Source: Nipponacmea schrenckii
Taxonomy: Eukaryota; Mollusca; Gastropoda; Lottiidae
Reading direction: 5' to 3'
NCBI GenBank assembly: GCA_030562195.1
Contig: CM060201.1
Coordinates: 35,756,067-35,820,066, forward strand
Length of the DNA: 64,000 bases
Both the position numbers and the translations under genes were made by a program. Below are positions 28,601-43,600 of this stretch, one piece after another. The notes under the pieces were generated by a model. It did no database searches and was not told the origin of the DNA. It saw nothing but the letters and a program-made list of their open reading frames with translations. Within the stretch, counting starts at the first letter, position 1; every line of letters starts with the position of its first letter.

Positions 28601-31600
28601 TCATGCACTGGTTTTTCATTACACCCAACAGTCAAAAGGTTTTTCTAGATTTATTTCAAAGAGATAACAGTTTTTATGAATTCAATTGTTTTTTCTGATA
28701 ATTGAGAGCAAGTCTGAATTCCAAAGAAATGCCAGTCACAGTCCTGTTATCTGGTTCTGTTGTACCAGATGATAGAGCAGATGGCTGGAGACTATTATAG
28801 ACTGTATAAACACTGTAACAATTTATAGAACATTGATCTTGATCTTGTAAATAATATTAATATTACTAGAGAGGTCTGGTACAGTAGGGTAACTTGGTGG
28901 GTAACATGGTCAAGGTAGGGGTAGGACTGTAGGGGTGGGGAGTCTATTATAGACTGTATAAACACTGTAACAATTTATAGAACATTGATCTTTATCTTGT
29001 AAATAATATTAATATTACTAGAGAGGTCTGGTACAGTAGGCTAACTTGGTGGGTAACATGGTCAAGGTAGGGGTAGGACTGTAGGGGTGGGGAGACTATT
29101 ATAGACTGTATAAACACTGTAACAATTTATAGAACATTGATCTTTATCTTGTAAATAATATTAATATTACTAGAGAGGTCTGGTACAGTAGGCTAACTTG
29201 GTGGGTAACATGGTCAAGGTAGGGGTGGACTGTAGGGGTGGGGAATATTAAGACTGTATAAACACTGTAACAATGTATAGAACATTGATCTTTATCTTGT
29301 AAATAATATTAAATTTCTAGAGAGGTCTGGGAAGTACAAGGTGGTAACTGGTCAATAGGGGTAACTGTAGGGGGGGGAGACTATTATAGACTGTATAAAC
29401 ACTCTAAATGTATAAACATTATCTTTATCTTGTAAAAATATTAAATTTTGAGAGGTTGGTAAGTAGTAATTAGATGGGTAACATGTCAAGGTAGGGGAGG
29501 ACTTAGGTAGACATTATAGACGATAAACACTGTAACCCAAAGTTAGTACATAACTTATCTTGTAATAATATTAATATTACTAGAGAGGTCTGGTACAGTA
29601 GGCTAACTTGGTGGGTAACATGGTCAAGGTAGGGGTGGGGTGGGGGGGTGGTTAAGTTAAGGGGGGCTTGTTAAGGCTTGGTTTGTAAGGGTTGGGTTAG
29701 GGTTAAGCAGGATGGGTAAGGTAGGACTAGGGTTGAGAGGTAAAGATATTAAAACTAATAAGATGAAGTAGAGGAGTAGGACTAGGACTTGGGATAGGGG
29801 TATCTGCAATACACAATTTTTATACAGAAAGTAGGAAAGTTTAATCTCTAAATGATATAAATCGATTACAAATAGTGGCCCAGATTTTAGACCAAATTTT
29901 GAATGGTGGCTCTATTTTTGTTTCTATTATAAATTAGATTCTCTGCATTTACAAAGTTAATAGCATAGGTTCACAGTTAAGGATTCTTTCTACCAGCTGA
30001 TCATTGGCCAAACCTCTTGGCATTAATCTTTCCTGGATTATCCATACCCAATTACAGCTGGGTGGATTGGAATTAGTAAAGATGACTTAATTCAAGGTCA
30101 TCAGACCTTCATATGCTGATTGAGATCAGAACCCACAACCGCCATTTTCTGAACATAACCAGGCTAATGATGTATGTAAATATCGAGACTATAATGGATG
30201 TGGTATATAGTACCTCACTAAGTATATCCACATCAGTAAGGTAACTTTCCCCATGGATTATTCAGAATGATTGTAGATTATCACTAGACCACCTAGCATG
30301 AACAGAAACTAGAATAAATAGTGTTAATATTTGATGATGAAAGTTATGTTGAACGAATTCCCACTGATGAGATGTAAATGCTGGTATATAAATTTAAATA
30401 ATAGGATTTATGCATCGTGTAATTCTGTTTTCTACATCAAACTATACATTGACGTAACAGTTCTTTAATTTAAATAAACAACGTTTTATTTGCCAGTATA
30501 TACCAGTGCACATTGTAACATTGATGTATTGTATATTATATATTAATGGTCTGTATTAGGGTAAGATGTTAATTCTAGAATAGGGATAGACTTATAATAT
30601 TATAACTAAATAGTACAGGTTTCAGATTTAAATACGATAAAACAGGTGTAACACTCAGAGTGGAGACAGACAGATGGCTTAACAGTCTAATAATTAGGAT
30701 GGGTATAATAGAGTGCGGAAATAGGGGTATTCAAATCAAAGCAACATAGTAAATATATAACAATGTATTACTTAAAAGTTTCGCTATTAATCCATGGCAG
30801 CTAAAAGGGCAGGCCCAAAAAAAAGCCCCAAAATAACATTTTTTGTCAAAATATGCACTTTTTCTTTACAAAATTGTAGATAAAATGAAATAATTTCCAT
30901 TCAAATTGCATAAATAACAGGCTATAAGGCCATTCCTTTCTTAAAATAAAAACCTTTAAATCTACTGTTTTCACATGCTGGCCATATTGAATCTGTATTG
31001 CAACCAAACAAAGGTAACATCTTAGCAAAATCTCAACCTTCTACAATCCCACTTGAACTCCAAACTCATCAGATTTTACATTATTGAAATGAAAATTGTT
31101 GAGGCCATTTTATGATCACTTTCATAACACAGGTCAGTTTTAACATGTGACTTATTTAAACTGAGTGAAAGTACATGTGACTTATTTAAACTGGGTGAAA
31201 GTACATGTGACTTATTTAAACTGAGTGAAAGTACATGTGACTTATTTAAACTGAGTGAAAGTACATGTGACTTATTTAAACTGAGTGAAAGTACATGGAA
31301 CTTATTTAAACTGAGTGAAAGTACATGTGACTTATTTAAACTGAGTGAAAGTACATGTGACTTATTTAAACTGAGTGAATATATAACATTGAAAGTACAT
31401 GTGACTTATTTAAACTGAGTGAAAGTACATGTGACTTATTTAAACTGGGTGAAAGTACATGTGACTTATTTAAACTGGTGAAAGTACATTGACTTTTTAA
31501 ACTGAGTGATTAATTGAAAGTACATGTGACTTATTTAAACTGGTGAAAGTACATTTGACTTATTTAAACTGAGGTATTTTGAAAGTACATGTGACTTATT

Positions 31601-34600
31601 TAAACTGAGTGAAAGTACATGTGACTTATTTAAACTGAGTGAAAGTACATGTGACTTATTTAAACTGGGTGAATATATAACATTGAAAGTACATGTGACT
31701 TATTTAAACTGGGTGAAAGTACATGTGACTTATTTAAACTGGTGAAAGTACATGTGACTTATTTAAACTGGGTGAAAGTACATGTGACTTATTTAAACTG
31801 AGTGAAAGTACATGTGACTTATTTAAACTGAGTGAAAGTACATGTGACTTATTTAAACTGGGTGAAAGTACATGTGACTTATTTAAACTGGGTGAATATA
31901 TAACATTGAAAGTACATGTGACTTATTTAAACTGGGTGAAAGTACATGTGACTTATTTAAACTGGGTGAAAGTACATGTGACTTATTTAAACTGGGTGAA
32001 AGTACATGTGACTTATTTAAACTGAGTGAAAGTACATGTGACTTATTTAAACTGAGTGAAAGTACATGTGACTATCAGGCTGTAGCAGAAACAGATTACT
32101 CTGTTACATGACTTACAAACTATTTGCTTATAAACAAATTATATTTTGAATTTTAAAACCATCGAGTGAACGAGTGAAGAAAACAACAGGAATTTTTGAC
32201 TTCAGAATATTATTTTGAGTCCTTTTTTTACCTTTCTTTTTAAGTCCAGACTATCTTAGAATAAACAGTATTAGTACTTAAAAATTAGGTGTCTCTGTTT
32301 TGTCAACTTGTTGTTATTCTTCGTCCGAGGTGCGTACATGATAGGCCTATTAATTTAGGACTTAACAAAATGTGCTATACATTTTTCACATCTCAGAGAC
32401 AAACTGCTCCACAAAATTGTAAATTGCTATCCAATTTCGTCCCATAGAGCAAAACACTGTTATGCAAATAAATACATTATAGTAGTATATTTATATATCT
32501 TGTGTTTTTGATATTTCCTGAATGTGTTTTGAAGCATAATATATTATTAATTTAGAAGTAGTATATTTATATATCTTAGTATTTATCCTCCAGTTTCTGT
32601 ATTTGTCTTACAAAGATTGATTCTTGTCTTTGTTCCCTATTTAAAGTAGAATATCAAAGTGATTATTTTGCTTATGAAAATAAACGTAAAACTGTGAGTT
32701 TTGCTCTGAGGGCTGATTCATGAAAACATCATCGTTCAGCCTTCTGGTTGTCTGATTTATCAATCGCTGATATTTGTTAAAAAATCTAGTTTCATTATCA
32801 ATAAAACAAGTTATATATTTTCGTGCCTTTCTAATCCTGGAGACTAGGTACCGGTACATACAAAAATGCTAATCAACTCCAGAAAATGGCCAACAATGGC
32901 CTTTAAAAGAAGTCATCTTCACTCATAATTCCAGTCAAGCCAAGTTGGTAATGATAATCCTGGATAGATCAAGACATAAATCAACTCCAGAAAATGGGTA
33001 TCCATGGTTTTTAAAAGGAATAAATGATAGAAATTTTAACTGACTTCAGAATAGCATTACCATATCTATCTTTAAAGTGATGATTCCGTCTAATTTCAGG
33101 AACTTCAGATGAAGCGAGGTGATGGATTACGGAGTAAATTAAACAGTGAAGAATTTGTAGCGTTATTTAAAGAGATTTCTACTCGCCCAGAAATCTACTT
33201 TCTTCTCGTTCGGTAAGTTATTTATTATATTACTTCTATTTTAAACTTGAGCCAGGCACACTTATTGATGTAATAAAAAATAGTTGTTCAAGCACAAGGA
33301 CATTGAAGCGTTATTCCAAAATGCTCATTTGTCATACTTAAACTCTCACTGTGTCCAAACCACACTCCCTTTTACCATACTTCCTCTCTCATTGTGTCTA
33401 AACAACATGCCCATTTATCATACTTTCTCTCTATTTGTGTCCACAACACCCCATTTATCATACTTCCTCTCTATTGTGCCAAACCACACGCCCATTTATC
33501 ATACTTCTCTCTCATTGTGTCCAAACACACCCCATTTATCATACTTCCTCTCTATTTGTGTCCAAACACACGCCATTTATCATACTTCCTCTCTATTTGT
33601 GTCCAAACAACACCCCCATTTATCATACTTCCTCTCTTGTGTCCAAACCACACCCCTTTATCATACTTTCTCTTGTGTCCAAACACACCCCATTTATCAT
33701 ACTTCCTCTCTATTTGTGTCCAAACAACACGCCATTTATCATACTTCCTCTCTATTTGTGTCCAAACCACACGCCCATTTATCATACTTTCTCTCTATTT
33801 GTGTCCAAACCACACGCCCATTTATCATACTTCCTCTCTATTGTGCCTAAACAACACCCCATTTATCATACTTCCTCTCTATTGTGCCTAAACCACACGC
33901 CCATTTATCATACTTCCTCTCTATTGTGTCTAAACAACACGCCCATTTATCATACTTCACTCTCTATTGTGTCCTAAACAACACGCCCATTTATCATACT
34001 TCCTCTCTATTGTGTCTAAACAACACACCCATTTATCATACTTCCTCTCTATTGTGTCTAAACCACACTCCCTTTTATCATACTTCCTCTCTCATTGTGT
34101 CTAAACCACACGCCCATTTATCATACTTCCTCTCTCATTGTGTCTAAACAACACCCCCATTTATCATACTTCCTCTCGTTGTGTCCAAACAACACGTCCC
34201 ATTTATCATACTTCCTCTCTCATTGTGTCTAAACAACACGCCCATTTATCATACTTCCTCTCTCATTGTGTCTAAACAACACGCCCATTTATCATACTTC
34301 CTCTCTATTTGTGTCTAAACCACACCCCCATTTGTCATACTTCCTCTCTATTTGTGTCCACACCACACGCCCATTTATCATACTTCCTCTCTATTTGTGT
34401 CCAAACCACACCACTCTCTTTGTACCTACGTTATAGTTGTTCGTTCTTTATAAGACAAATTAGAGGAATATATCCCTTGAATGATTTTATAATTAAACCA
34501 GTTATATCATTTGGAGTAATAAAAACTTGCAATATACATCACTATAGGGCTATTTATAGTAGAACTAGATTTTTATGAAATTACAGTTGACATTAAAGAC

Positions 34601-37600
34601 ATAGTTTGGTTTATTTATTACAAGAACAAATTGTTTATGAAATAAAGAGTTAAGATTAAAGACATAGTTTGGTTTATTTATAGTAAAACTAGATGTTAAT
34701 GAAATTACAGTTGACATTAAAGACATAGTTTGGTTTATTTATTAGTTCATTGTATTTCCTTCATTCACTTCATTGTTTCTCTGCAGTTATCTTTATCCTT
34801 TTTTTTTATCTCCTATTACTAGTTCTGAATACCACCAACCTCTAGACTGGTATGTTTTTGGTGGCCTTTATAGTATCGTCTTTATTGACTTCCAATATAC
34901 AGAGGAGCTGTCCGTGGTGGCTCAGTGGGTTTGACGCTTGCCTGCTAACCTGAAGGCGCAGGGGTTCAATCTAGGCAAAGGTCGAGAGTCACCTTCTTTT
35001 TTTTCAGCCCTGTTTCCCCCTTGTCAGTGATGCAGGCCGGAGGGACTGAGGGAGAAAGCGTCTAGTTGTTCAGACGGGACAATAAACCGAGGCCCTGTGT
35101 GCTACAGGTTGTGCACATTAAAGATCCTGCGACAGTTGGTAATCGAAAAAGAGCAGGCTAATGACGGTGTCCTGAAAATTCCCTTATAGCACACTGCATG
35201 GCGTTGCCCGTTTTCATTAGCCAATAAGGTGCAGAAAAGTAGGACGTAAAACTCCATTCATTTTATTTTTATTTCATTGACTAAAAATTAAATGTTTACC
35301 TCATTGTCCAAACCAACTGCATTGAAAGGATCCTATAATGGAAAAATTTGATCTCACACCTGTAAAATATAGTTTCTTTCTCTCTATTTCTATAACCTAG
35401 ACGGTTAACATGTTCACATATCTGATTGATTGATGAAGAAAAAACAAATTTCTGTAAGAAGTTGAAGACTAATTAGGTTTTAAAGATGATTATTTTAACG
35501 AGCTAGATAAGCCAATAGGTCAGTTTGTATTGTGGGATTTTCTCAAAGGATGTTTGCCAAGTTTTTATAAACATTTATTACTGGAACTTTTCTATTTCCA
35601 GAGCCCACGGCACTTGACTTCTAATCTATTTAACTTCAGAAAAATGAAGAAAAGTTTTCAAAGAATACTGCTTTTTATTTGGCATGTTTTTTCAATTTCT
35701 TAACTTTCCTTTAATCTTTAAAGTTTCTTGTAGCCAGTAGTTGTGAATATTTATACAAAATTAAATATAGAAGCAGAGAGTACATAGAATAGAATACAAG
35801 GGAATGAATTATGGTATAACTCACTCTAATGTACCTTTATTAAAAAAATGTCTAATAGTGAAGTTATTCAGGTTAAAATGTAAAATATGTGATAATTTAT
35901 GTTAATAATGACTATCAATAAATTAACAGTATTATGGTTTTATGCCTACTTATGATCCTGGACACAAGAAAGTACTGTTATATATCGGGAAAGGGTTGTA
36001 TTGTGGAGTCACCATAGAGCTCAAACTTTGAGCATTGAGCTAAGCATAATGCAAATGGTGAACACTCCACAAGGGGACTCTCCAACCAATCCCAGATACT
36101 CCTATAATTGCATTAACAGTGGGAGAAATATACAAAAATATAACAATAACCTATTATTTGTATTTATAAAATAGATATAATTCTGTTTAGTTGTTAGAGT
36201 AAGTGATAATTTGTTTTACTCTAGTAAAAATTATATAACTAGCACTATATTATCTATTAGAGACTGGATATACTGCTCAAGCTTATCATCGATTCTAGAA
36301 TATATTTTTCTTGTTTGTCTTCAGTCTATTTAGCAAACAAAGGGTATCTGGAATTTATTTTCTAACTCTGAACTCTCGAAACTTTGTGGGCTTTTTTCTC
36401 AAAAACTTGAATAAGATTCTGAGACATAATCTGATTGGATAACAAAACTAATCCTGAAATCAATTTTGATGATTGACCAATCAGATAACTGGAACACTGA
36501 AATGATCTGAAGTTAAGTTTTTATCAATAAAGCTCTGTGTTAGCTGTTTAGTCTGTTTTTAGTATCTAGAAATAATTTCTTCCTTCAATGGCATTTAGTA
36601 ACTGGGTAATAATAAACTTGACACCATTATATAGATAACAATTACTTTAATAAATAACTTGCAACGTTTCAACGAAGGTACTTCCGTCTTTATCAAGTTA
36701 TGATACAAATAAACCAGAGTAATGGGAATATCAAGGAATGATAAGTACCTTCGTAGAAACATCGTAAGTTATTTATTAAAGTAATTGTTATCCATATAAT
36801 TGTGTTAAGTTAAATATTTTCTCCTTCTGAACTTTTTGAACTTCCAGTTGTCTGTAGTCTATATTTTGAGTTAATGGAATTTCAAATTTATTTTCCATTT
36901 CCTCCACTTCCTGTTAGGTTGTTAAACGGATACAGCGTCTTGGAACAAACATAAAATTTTACTTCTCAAGAATGGTCAATATGAGTTCATATTCATCAGT
37001 GAACGTACCTGGTACATGATTTATTGTCATTTAGAAAGTGGTGTTGCAACAATATTTTCGTTATTGGTATAATACTTTCTTGGTATAGCACAGATTCTAG
37101 TGCTGAAAACCAGTGATCTCAGAGTCAGGCACCTAATCGGCAGCAATACATGTCAACCGTCTAGACCACACGGCCAACGGACCCTCCACAAAAATAGAAG
37201 GCAGCAGACCGGAAGACTTTACTGCGAACATGCATTACCCCTCTGATAATCAGTAACGACACAGGTCCCAAGAAAATATCAAGTACTTTTTTAGCCATAT
37301 TTAAACCGTGTTACTCCTTTAGCAATTAACCTTTCTGTTTGGTATCAGGTTTTTGAATCTTTGAGTTTTCAACCTTTTTTGAAGAATAAATAAAGGTTTT
37401 TGGACAATTATTGTTTAAGTCATTCTATTCAGTCAGGTGAGAAAATAACACTGAAAAAATTAAGAAAGTGTGTGTATCTGGAGGGGAAAGGGCGATCGAT
37501 CATGAAACCTTGAAGATAATTTAAAGAATAAAGTTGAAAAGATCCGCTATAAGATAAAAGAAGCACATGTATTTTATGCTGATGAAGTTAACTGTATACC

Positions 37601-40600
37601 TCAAGGGGAAAACAGAGTCACAATTTCATCTCAACCACTGAATTCAAGGCGAAGAAAATTGTCAAACATATTTATTCAAGCTACACTGTTTTTTTTTCTT
37701 GAGTATCTGAATTGTAATTCTCTAAAGACTGAATCTGTGGTAAATTAGAGGTGAATAGTGGAAGAAGTTATTTCGTACTAACGAGTTGTCTATCTTAATT
37801 AATTAGCCAGTGCTTGAATGCCAATCAGAAAATCACATCTACTAGAAGGTCTCTACGGAGCAGTCAGAATCTGTATTCTCCTTTTACTGGTTAATTAGAC
37901 TGACAAGTTGGTTCTAATTGGGGTGATCAGGTTAACCTTGATGATATAAAAGATAGTAATGACCTAAAGGCTTGCCCGATGTTGGCCCAATTTCTTTTGA
38001 AGATTACAGATTATTGATAAGTAGAAATCTTGAGCCCGGTTGGCTTGTGGTGTGGTATCTAGTCCAGTAGTGGCAGAGGCCTTGTAAGATGGTTTGTTAT
38101 GCTTAGTCCAGTAGTGGCAGAGGCCTCGTGAGATGGTTTGGTGTACTTAGTCCAGTAGTGGCAGAGGCCTCTCGAGATGGTTTGGTGTGCTTAGTCCAGT
38201 GGTGGCAAAGGCCTCGTGAGATGGTTTGGTGTGCTAAGTCCAGTGGTGGCAGAGGCCTTGTGAGATGGTTTGGTGTGCTTAGTCCAGTGGCAAGCCTCTG
38301 GATGGTTGTGTGCTTAGTCCAGTAGTGGCATAGGCCTCGTGGGATGGTTTGTTATGCTTAGTCCAGTAGTGGCAGAGGACTCGTGAGATGGTTTGGTGTG
38401 CTTAGTCCAGTGGTGGCAGAGGCCTTGTGAGATGGTTTGGTGTGCTAAGTCCAGTGGTGGCAGAGGCCTTGTGAGATTTGGGGTTTGAATAGAGGATGGA
38501 TATATTGGTTCAAGGCTAGCCTTACATCAAACTAATAGAGTTCTCTCCCAAAAATGATTTTAAAAAACGGAATTGATTTGATGCCTAACTGTACAAAAAT
38601 ATTTCTTCCAAAATAAAATGGATATAAGTAGAAGAGATTAGTTTATTCCAACCAACCTGATGACGACAGTGTAACTGTTAAAACGTTGTGTATTATTGTA
38701 TTAATTTGAGGAGTAGTATACCATAAAAACTGTGTTCATTATTCATGTGCTTCCTACCCCTAAATGTCGCTTAAGGATTAACCAACAGGAAGCGTCAACT
38801 GTCCTGTACGATCTCCCGTCTGTAGTATATGGGGATGTTGGGTCACATAAATATGTCATAAAACTGTATCGACCAGTTAAATTGTAGGACTGAGAAAGTT
38901 TTTTTCAAGAATTATCTCCAACTATTTTTATAAAGCAATAGAGATATAAAATTCACTTGACAATCTGAGGAAGCTGCTGTGGTTCAGTGAAGTAGACACT
39001 TGCTCGCTAACCTGATGGTCCAGGGTTTAATCCCGGCAAAGGTTGAGATGAAATTCTGGAGTTTTTAGCCAGTTTTCCTCTCGTCGGTGATGCAGGTCGG
39101 AGGGACTGACATGAAAAAAAAAAAGGATGGGTCAATAAACTGAGGCCTTGTGCTCTAAAGGCTATGAATGTTAAAGATCCCTCAACAGTTGGGAAATCCC
39201 AAAAAAGGTTGACTTTTGCTGCTGTCCTGGCAAAAATTTCCCTTATTGCACACTGCAATGGGGTTGCCAGTCTTCATTAGACCACAAGGTGCAGAAGTGT
39301 AGGCAGTCTTAAACTCCATCTACTTATTTTTCATTCATTTGACAACCTCATATTAATTAGATTTTAATTACAATATAAAAAAACACCATATTCTAAACAC
39401 ATTTATTAGACTTGAGTTTAAAAAAAAGAACCTGTATTATAAAACAGAGTTAATTGTGAAGGATGTTAATTTGGTTTTGGGACGTGATGAAAATAGAAAT
39501 TATGTTCTAATTTAAGAGTTCAGTTTCCTTTGGTATTGTTTTGGTCTTAATGGATTTCCTTCAAGTTTAACTTTAGTCAGGTTCCAGGAATTGGTTTTAT
39601 GGTATGATGATTTTTTTCAGTCAAATTATAATTTTTATATGCCCATATTATAATGTGGTTGACAAGATCTAAGACAAGTTCCATTTTTTTCGATGAATTT
39701 TTGTTATTGCCCTTGATTACAAAAAAATAGTTTTTATCTAATTTGAATGATGTTTGAAATATAGTGTCAGAATTTTGGTGCAATTTGACATAACTTTTGA
39801 TATTATGATCAATTAGGGAAGGAAGTGAGTGTAGCTTGCTAGGCAACCACTATTTAGTCAATAAGGAGTTGTTACCTCCCCTTGAAGTGTTGGTTAATTT
39901 TCATATTTTAAAATTAAATTGCCTTATAAAATACTGTATTCCATATTATTTTAATATTTTTAGTCCCCCTAATCCTTGAACTTGATTCCATAATATGGTT
40001 GTATATCGTCATCGGATTTCAATGAAATTTCGTGTTATCATTTATATTGGTGAGATCTGGAACAAGTTATATTTTGGCTGAGCCTTTATGATATTTAATA
40101 AAAGATAAATTTCAACCTTGAAATGTTGGTTATGATGATCTCTGATGCTGGAACTGAACAAGAGAGGATATAATTGATTGTCATCACCACACTAAGTTTG
40201 TCTCAGACTTTTCCTCTGTTGTAATTTACAGGAATAAGTGTCCGTATGGCTAATTACCTCCCTTTTTAAATATTTCTTTTATCAGTTATTTAACAATGGA
40301 AGAGTGAGTAACTGTCACTACAGTACAGCTAGCTGTCTGATATTCTTCCTTTTATGTTTTTACACATCTATTAAAACTTGTTGCTAAGGCTAATTACCTC
40401 CCTTTGAGACTTAATAAGCATGTACAAAATGGAGAGTGTGTTTCAAATTAGAAATATATGAGTTATAAATACAGGCTGCCACAAGTAATAATATTGCAGA
40501 CAGTTCAATTTTTGATCAGTGCATCCCTTTGTTGGCTGATAATCTCCCTTTGAAAAGTTTTCAGTTTTTCAGTTACTCTTCTGGACACCTGATACCACTT

Positions 40601-43600
40601 GTCATTATGAAATACTGACTTATAATTGATATACTTCTTCATGAATAGTTCATTAGCTGTAACCATTATAGTGCCAATATGTTGTATTACGTATTTCTGA
40701 CCTCATCTTCCATTTGGATTGTTAGTTCTTGCCTAACCAGCATCGTTGCCAAGACTGAAAAGGAGCCGGAGTATTTCTAACATTTCTGATAAACCAAAGC
40801 CACCATCAAAATGTTCACCTTTTTGTGGGGTTTTCTTTGGTGCATTAATCTATTCTTACTAGCCTGGGCCCAACCCTTTCAGACCTCACCCTGATGACTA
40901 GGTTGTGTCTAACACCAAATTTCTGGTCTTGAATCCAGTCTAGGTTGAAGGGAAGTGAAAGTTAAATTAATTTCTCTATCTAATGTCTACCCTGGAAATT
41001 ATTCCCTTGTTTTTCATCAGACTGATATCAACTCTCTGTAACTACGACACCAAGTCTCTGGTCTTTACTCCAGTCTAGGTTGAACAGAAGTCAGAGTTGA
41101 ATCAATTTCTCAAGCTAGTGGCTAATTTCTTGTCAAAACCATGATTAAAATGTCCAGTAAGAGGAGATAACTGGATGAATTAATTGAGGTTGTAATTGAA
41201 TTATCTGCCCTTGACCAGGTTGTCTGCTCGAGAGGGAGCCTGCTGCCTACTAGACTGTGTTATAAATGATGATGTCTTAATGAAATATATTGATGAGTAG
41301 ATAACCATGAATTATTTTCAGTCCTTGACCCCTGGCTATTCACTGATATAATGATACTAGAGATGTGCAACAAATAATTCCCTTAAATTTTCTTACTGGG
41401 AATGATAAAGATTTTGATTTAGTTGTAAAGGTGTTGGTTAAAAAAATGTTCAAAAATAGTCGTGGATTGCTGAGGATCTTAACAGAATAATATGAATAAA
41501 CATTAAATATGAGTTATTGCCCATGTCATTGAAACATTAAATTTTTAGCTTGCAAGCATCAAACTAGAAATTGTGTGCTGTCACAAAGAATGAACCATGA
41601 TGAAAATTTAAAAAAATAGTTTGAGTTATTTCCCTTGTTTGGCTGGGAAAATAGATTTTTGATATTTTTGATACCGGATTGGGCTCAATTTCATGCATCA
41701 GTATCATTTTTAAGAATGAAAATCTGAGATTTATCTGTTACAATGTAGAAATATTTGGGAAAAATAAGTAATAGATTACCTTGAAAGTGTCGATCTCAAT
41801 GTACATCTCTATCTAGAATCTCTATCCAGAAAGATGAAGAGGTTGCACACCTCTAATCTATCTAATAAGTTAACAAAAGTAGATTTTTTCTAATGAAGGG
41901 AAAGTAGTGGAATTAATCTGTTTTGTCAGGCAATCTGTCTCAATGGCCACAAGACTCAATCTTGGAATCGGTAAATTGGAACTCAATGAAAGACCTTTCT
42001 GGCATTCACTCTTTTCATCTTGTCTTGGCATCTAACTTTACTTGAATACTATTATTAGACTTAGTTTCCCAGTCTCATTATAGTCATCTAATTTCAATTG
42101 GATCAACAAGCCTTTATTGTAGATAAGATCGTCTAGCCTTGTTGGATTAAGATTGTATATAATAACAGTAATGGAAGTTCAAGATGATTAGCAATGCCTC
42201 ATCAGACTGTTAACAATGATTTGGTACTACTGAGTACTGAGTGATATTTCAAATAAAGCCCAACTCATCTTATTTACATTTTATGCAATGGAAAGATTTT
42301 TGAAATGTGTTTTTCGTCCGAAACTATTGTGTCGTTCTTGCGTCACAAAAATAACAGACCTGAACCCAAATTACAACGGCAGACTAAATCAGTTGAACGA
42401 TGTAAAGAGTCCTGATATTTTCTAGTATAGAAAAGTAGTTCAGCAAGGCCTCGCCTAAATGTCTCCTAATTTTCCTCATGTCCCGATTCTGGTAACTAGG
42501 TCAGATGCTTCCTGGTATGATGTCTTTTTATTATATATTAAAAAGTGTTTTTAGGACTACAATTACATCTGCAAATGCCTCATCCAGAATTTGACCAAAA
42601 AAGGCACGAAAAAAAACCATGATATTTTCTCAATATATATCACTACGACAAGAGAGTTACTTGTTGAAGTCTACAGAGAGCACAATGAAAGACCAAACTG
42701 ATTTTTTCAAGACAACAGGATTTTTGCCTGGTCAACATAAGATTTTAATTGTAACGTTATTTTGATGTTTTTTTGTATTTTAGGTATGCTAGTAATGCTG
42801 ACCATCTTTCCACCGATGATTTACTGTTATTTTTAGAGGCAGAACAAGGGGTAAGTTGTTCATTAACACTGTTTAATTTAAAATTATAGCATGATAATGG
42901 ATATAGACAGTATCTACCAGCCCATCTAACAACGTCCAGCCCTTATTAATAACTTCATCATTCTCCAGTTTCTAGCTTTACACAATGCTAAGCAGTTATC
43001 ATAAGCTACTCAGCCCCGTTGCAAGGACTAAGGGCCTATTTTATGCCCTCGTCCTCCCTATCCCTCAGGAATTTTGAAAACTAAAAGCTAGGAGAACATA
43101 TTTCTGATGATTCGAGGCACAAAAATCCCAATCAAAATCTTTTTTTATCTTTGTAAATAACTCAATCTCTGCTAACTGAAAAAGTTTTTGAGAGAGGACA
43201 GTTGGTGGGGCTAAATTCTCAATAGCTAGGACCCAACCCCCATGAACCCCATGAAGGGGTTGAAGCTACTGGTCTTGTTAACACAACAATTGACAGTAAC
43301 TAGTTTTACAGCCCTCAATTATAGATATCTACATAGATACAGAATTTCGATGAATCTCATTTAAACACTAGATATATGAATGTACAACTTCTTCCTTTAT
43401 GATATACTACGTTTCTCAACACAAGATATATAGATATACTACTTCTTACTTTATTATATACTACGTTTCTAAACACAAGATATATAGATATACTACCTCT
43501 AACTTTATGATATACTAGGTTTCAAAACACATACAACTTACGTTATAAAGGAAAATAATTAACAACAAAAAACAATGACAATATATAGAGAAATCTTTCT

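Noticed and set aside
33284..34578. Several overlapping 80-190 codon frames on both strands
   Set aside because: All lie on the 43-bp array; low-complexity translations in several frames at once indicate absence of stops, not coding.
34912..34990. Functional tRNA gene
   Set aside because: A-box and B-box-like text is present, but there is no intact cloverleaf, and the same head is repeated with a SINE body.
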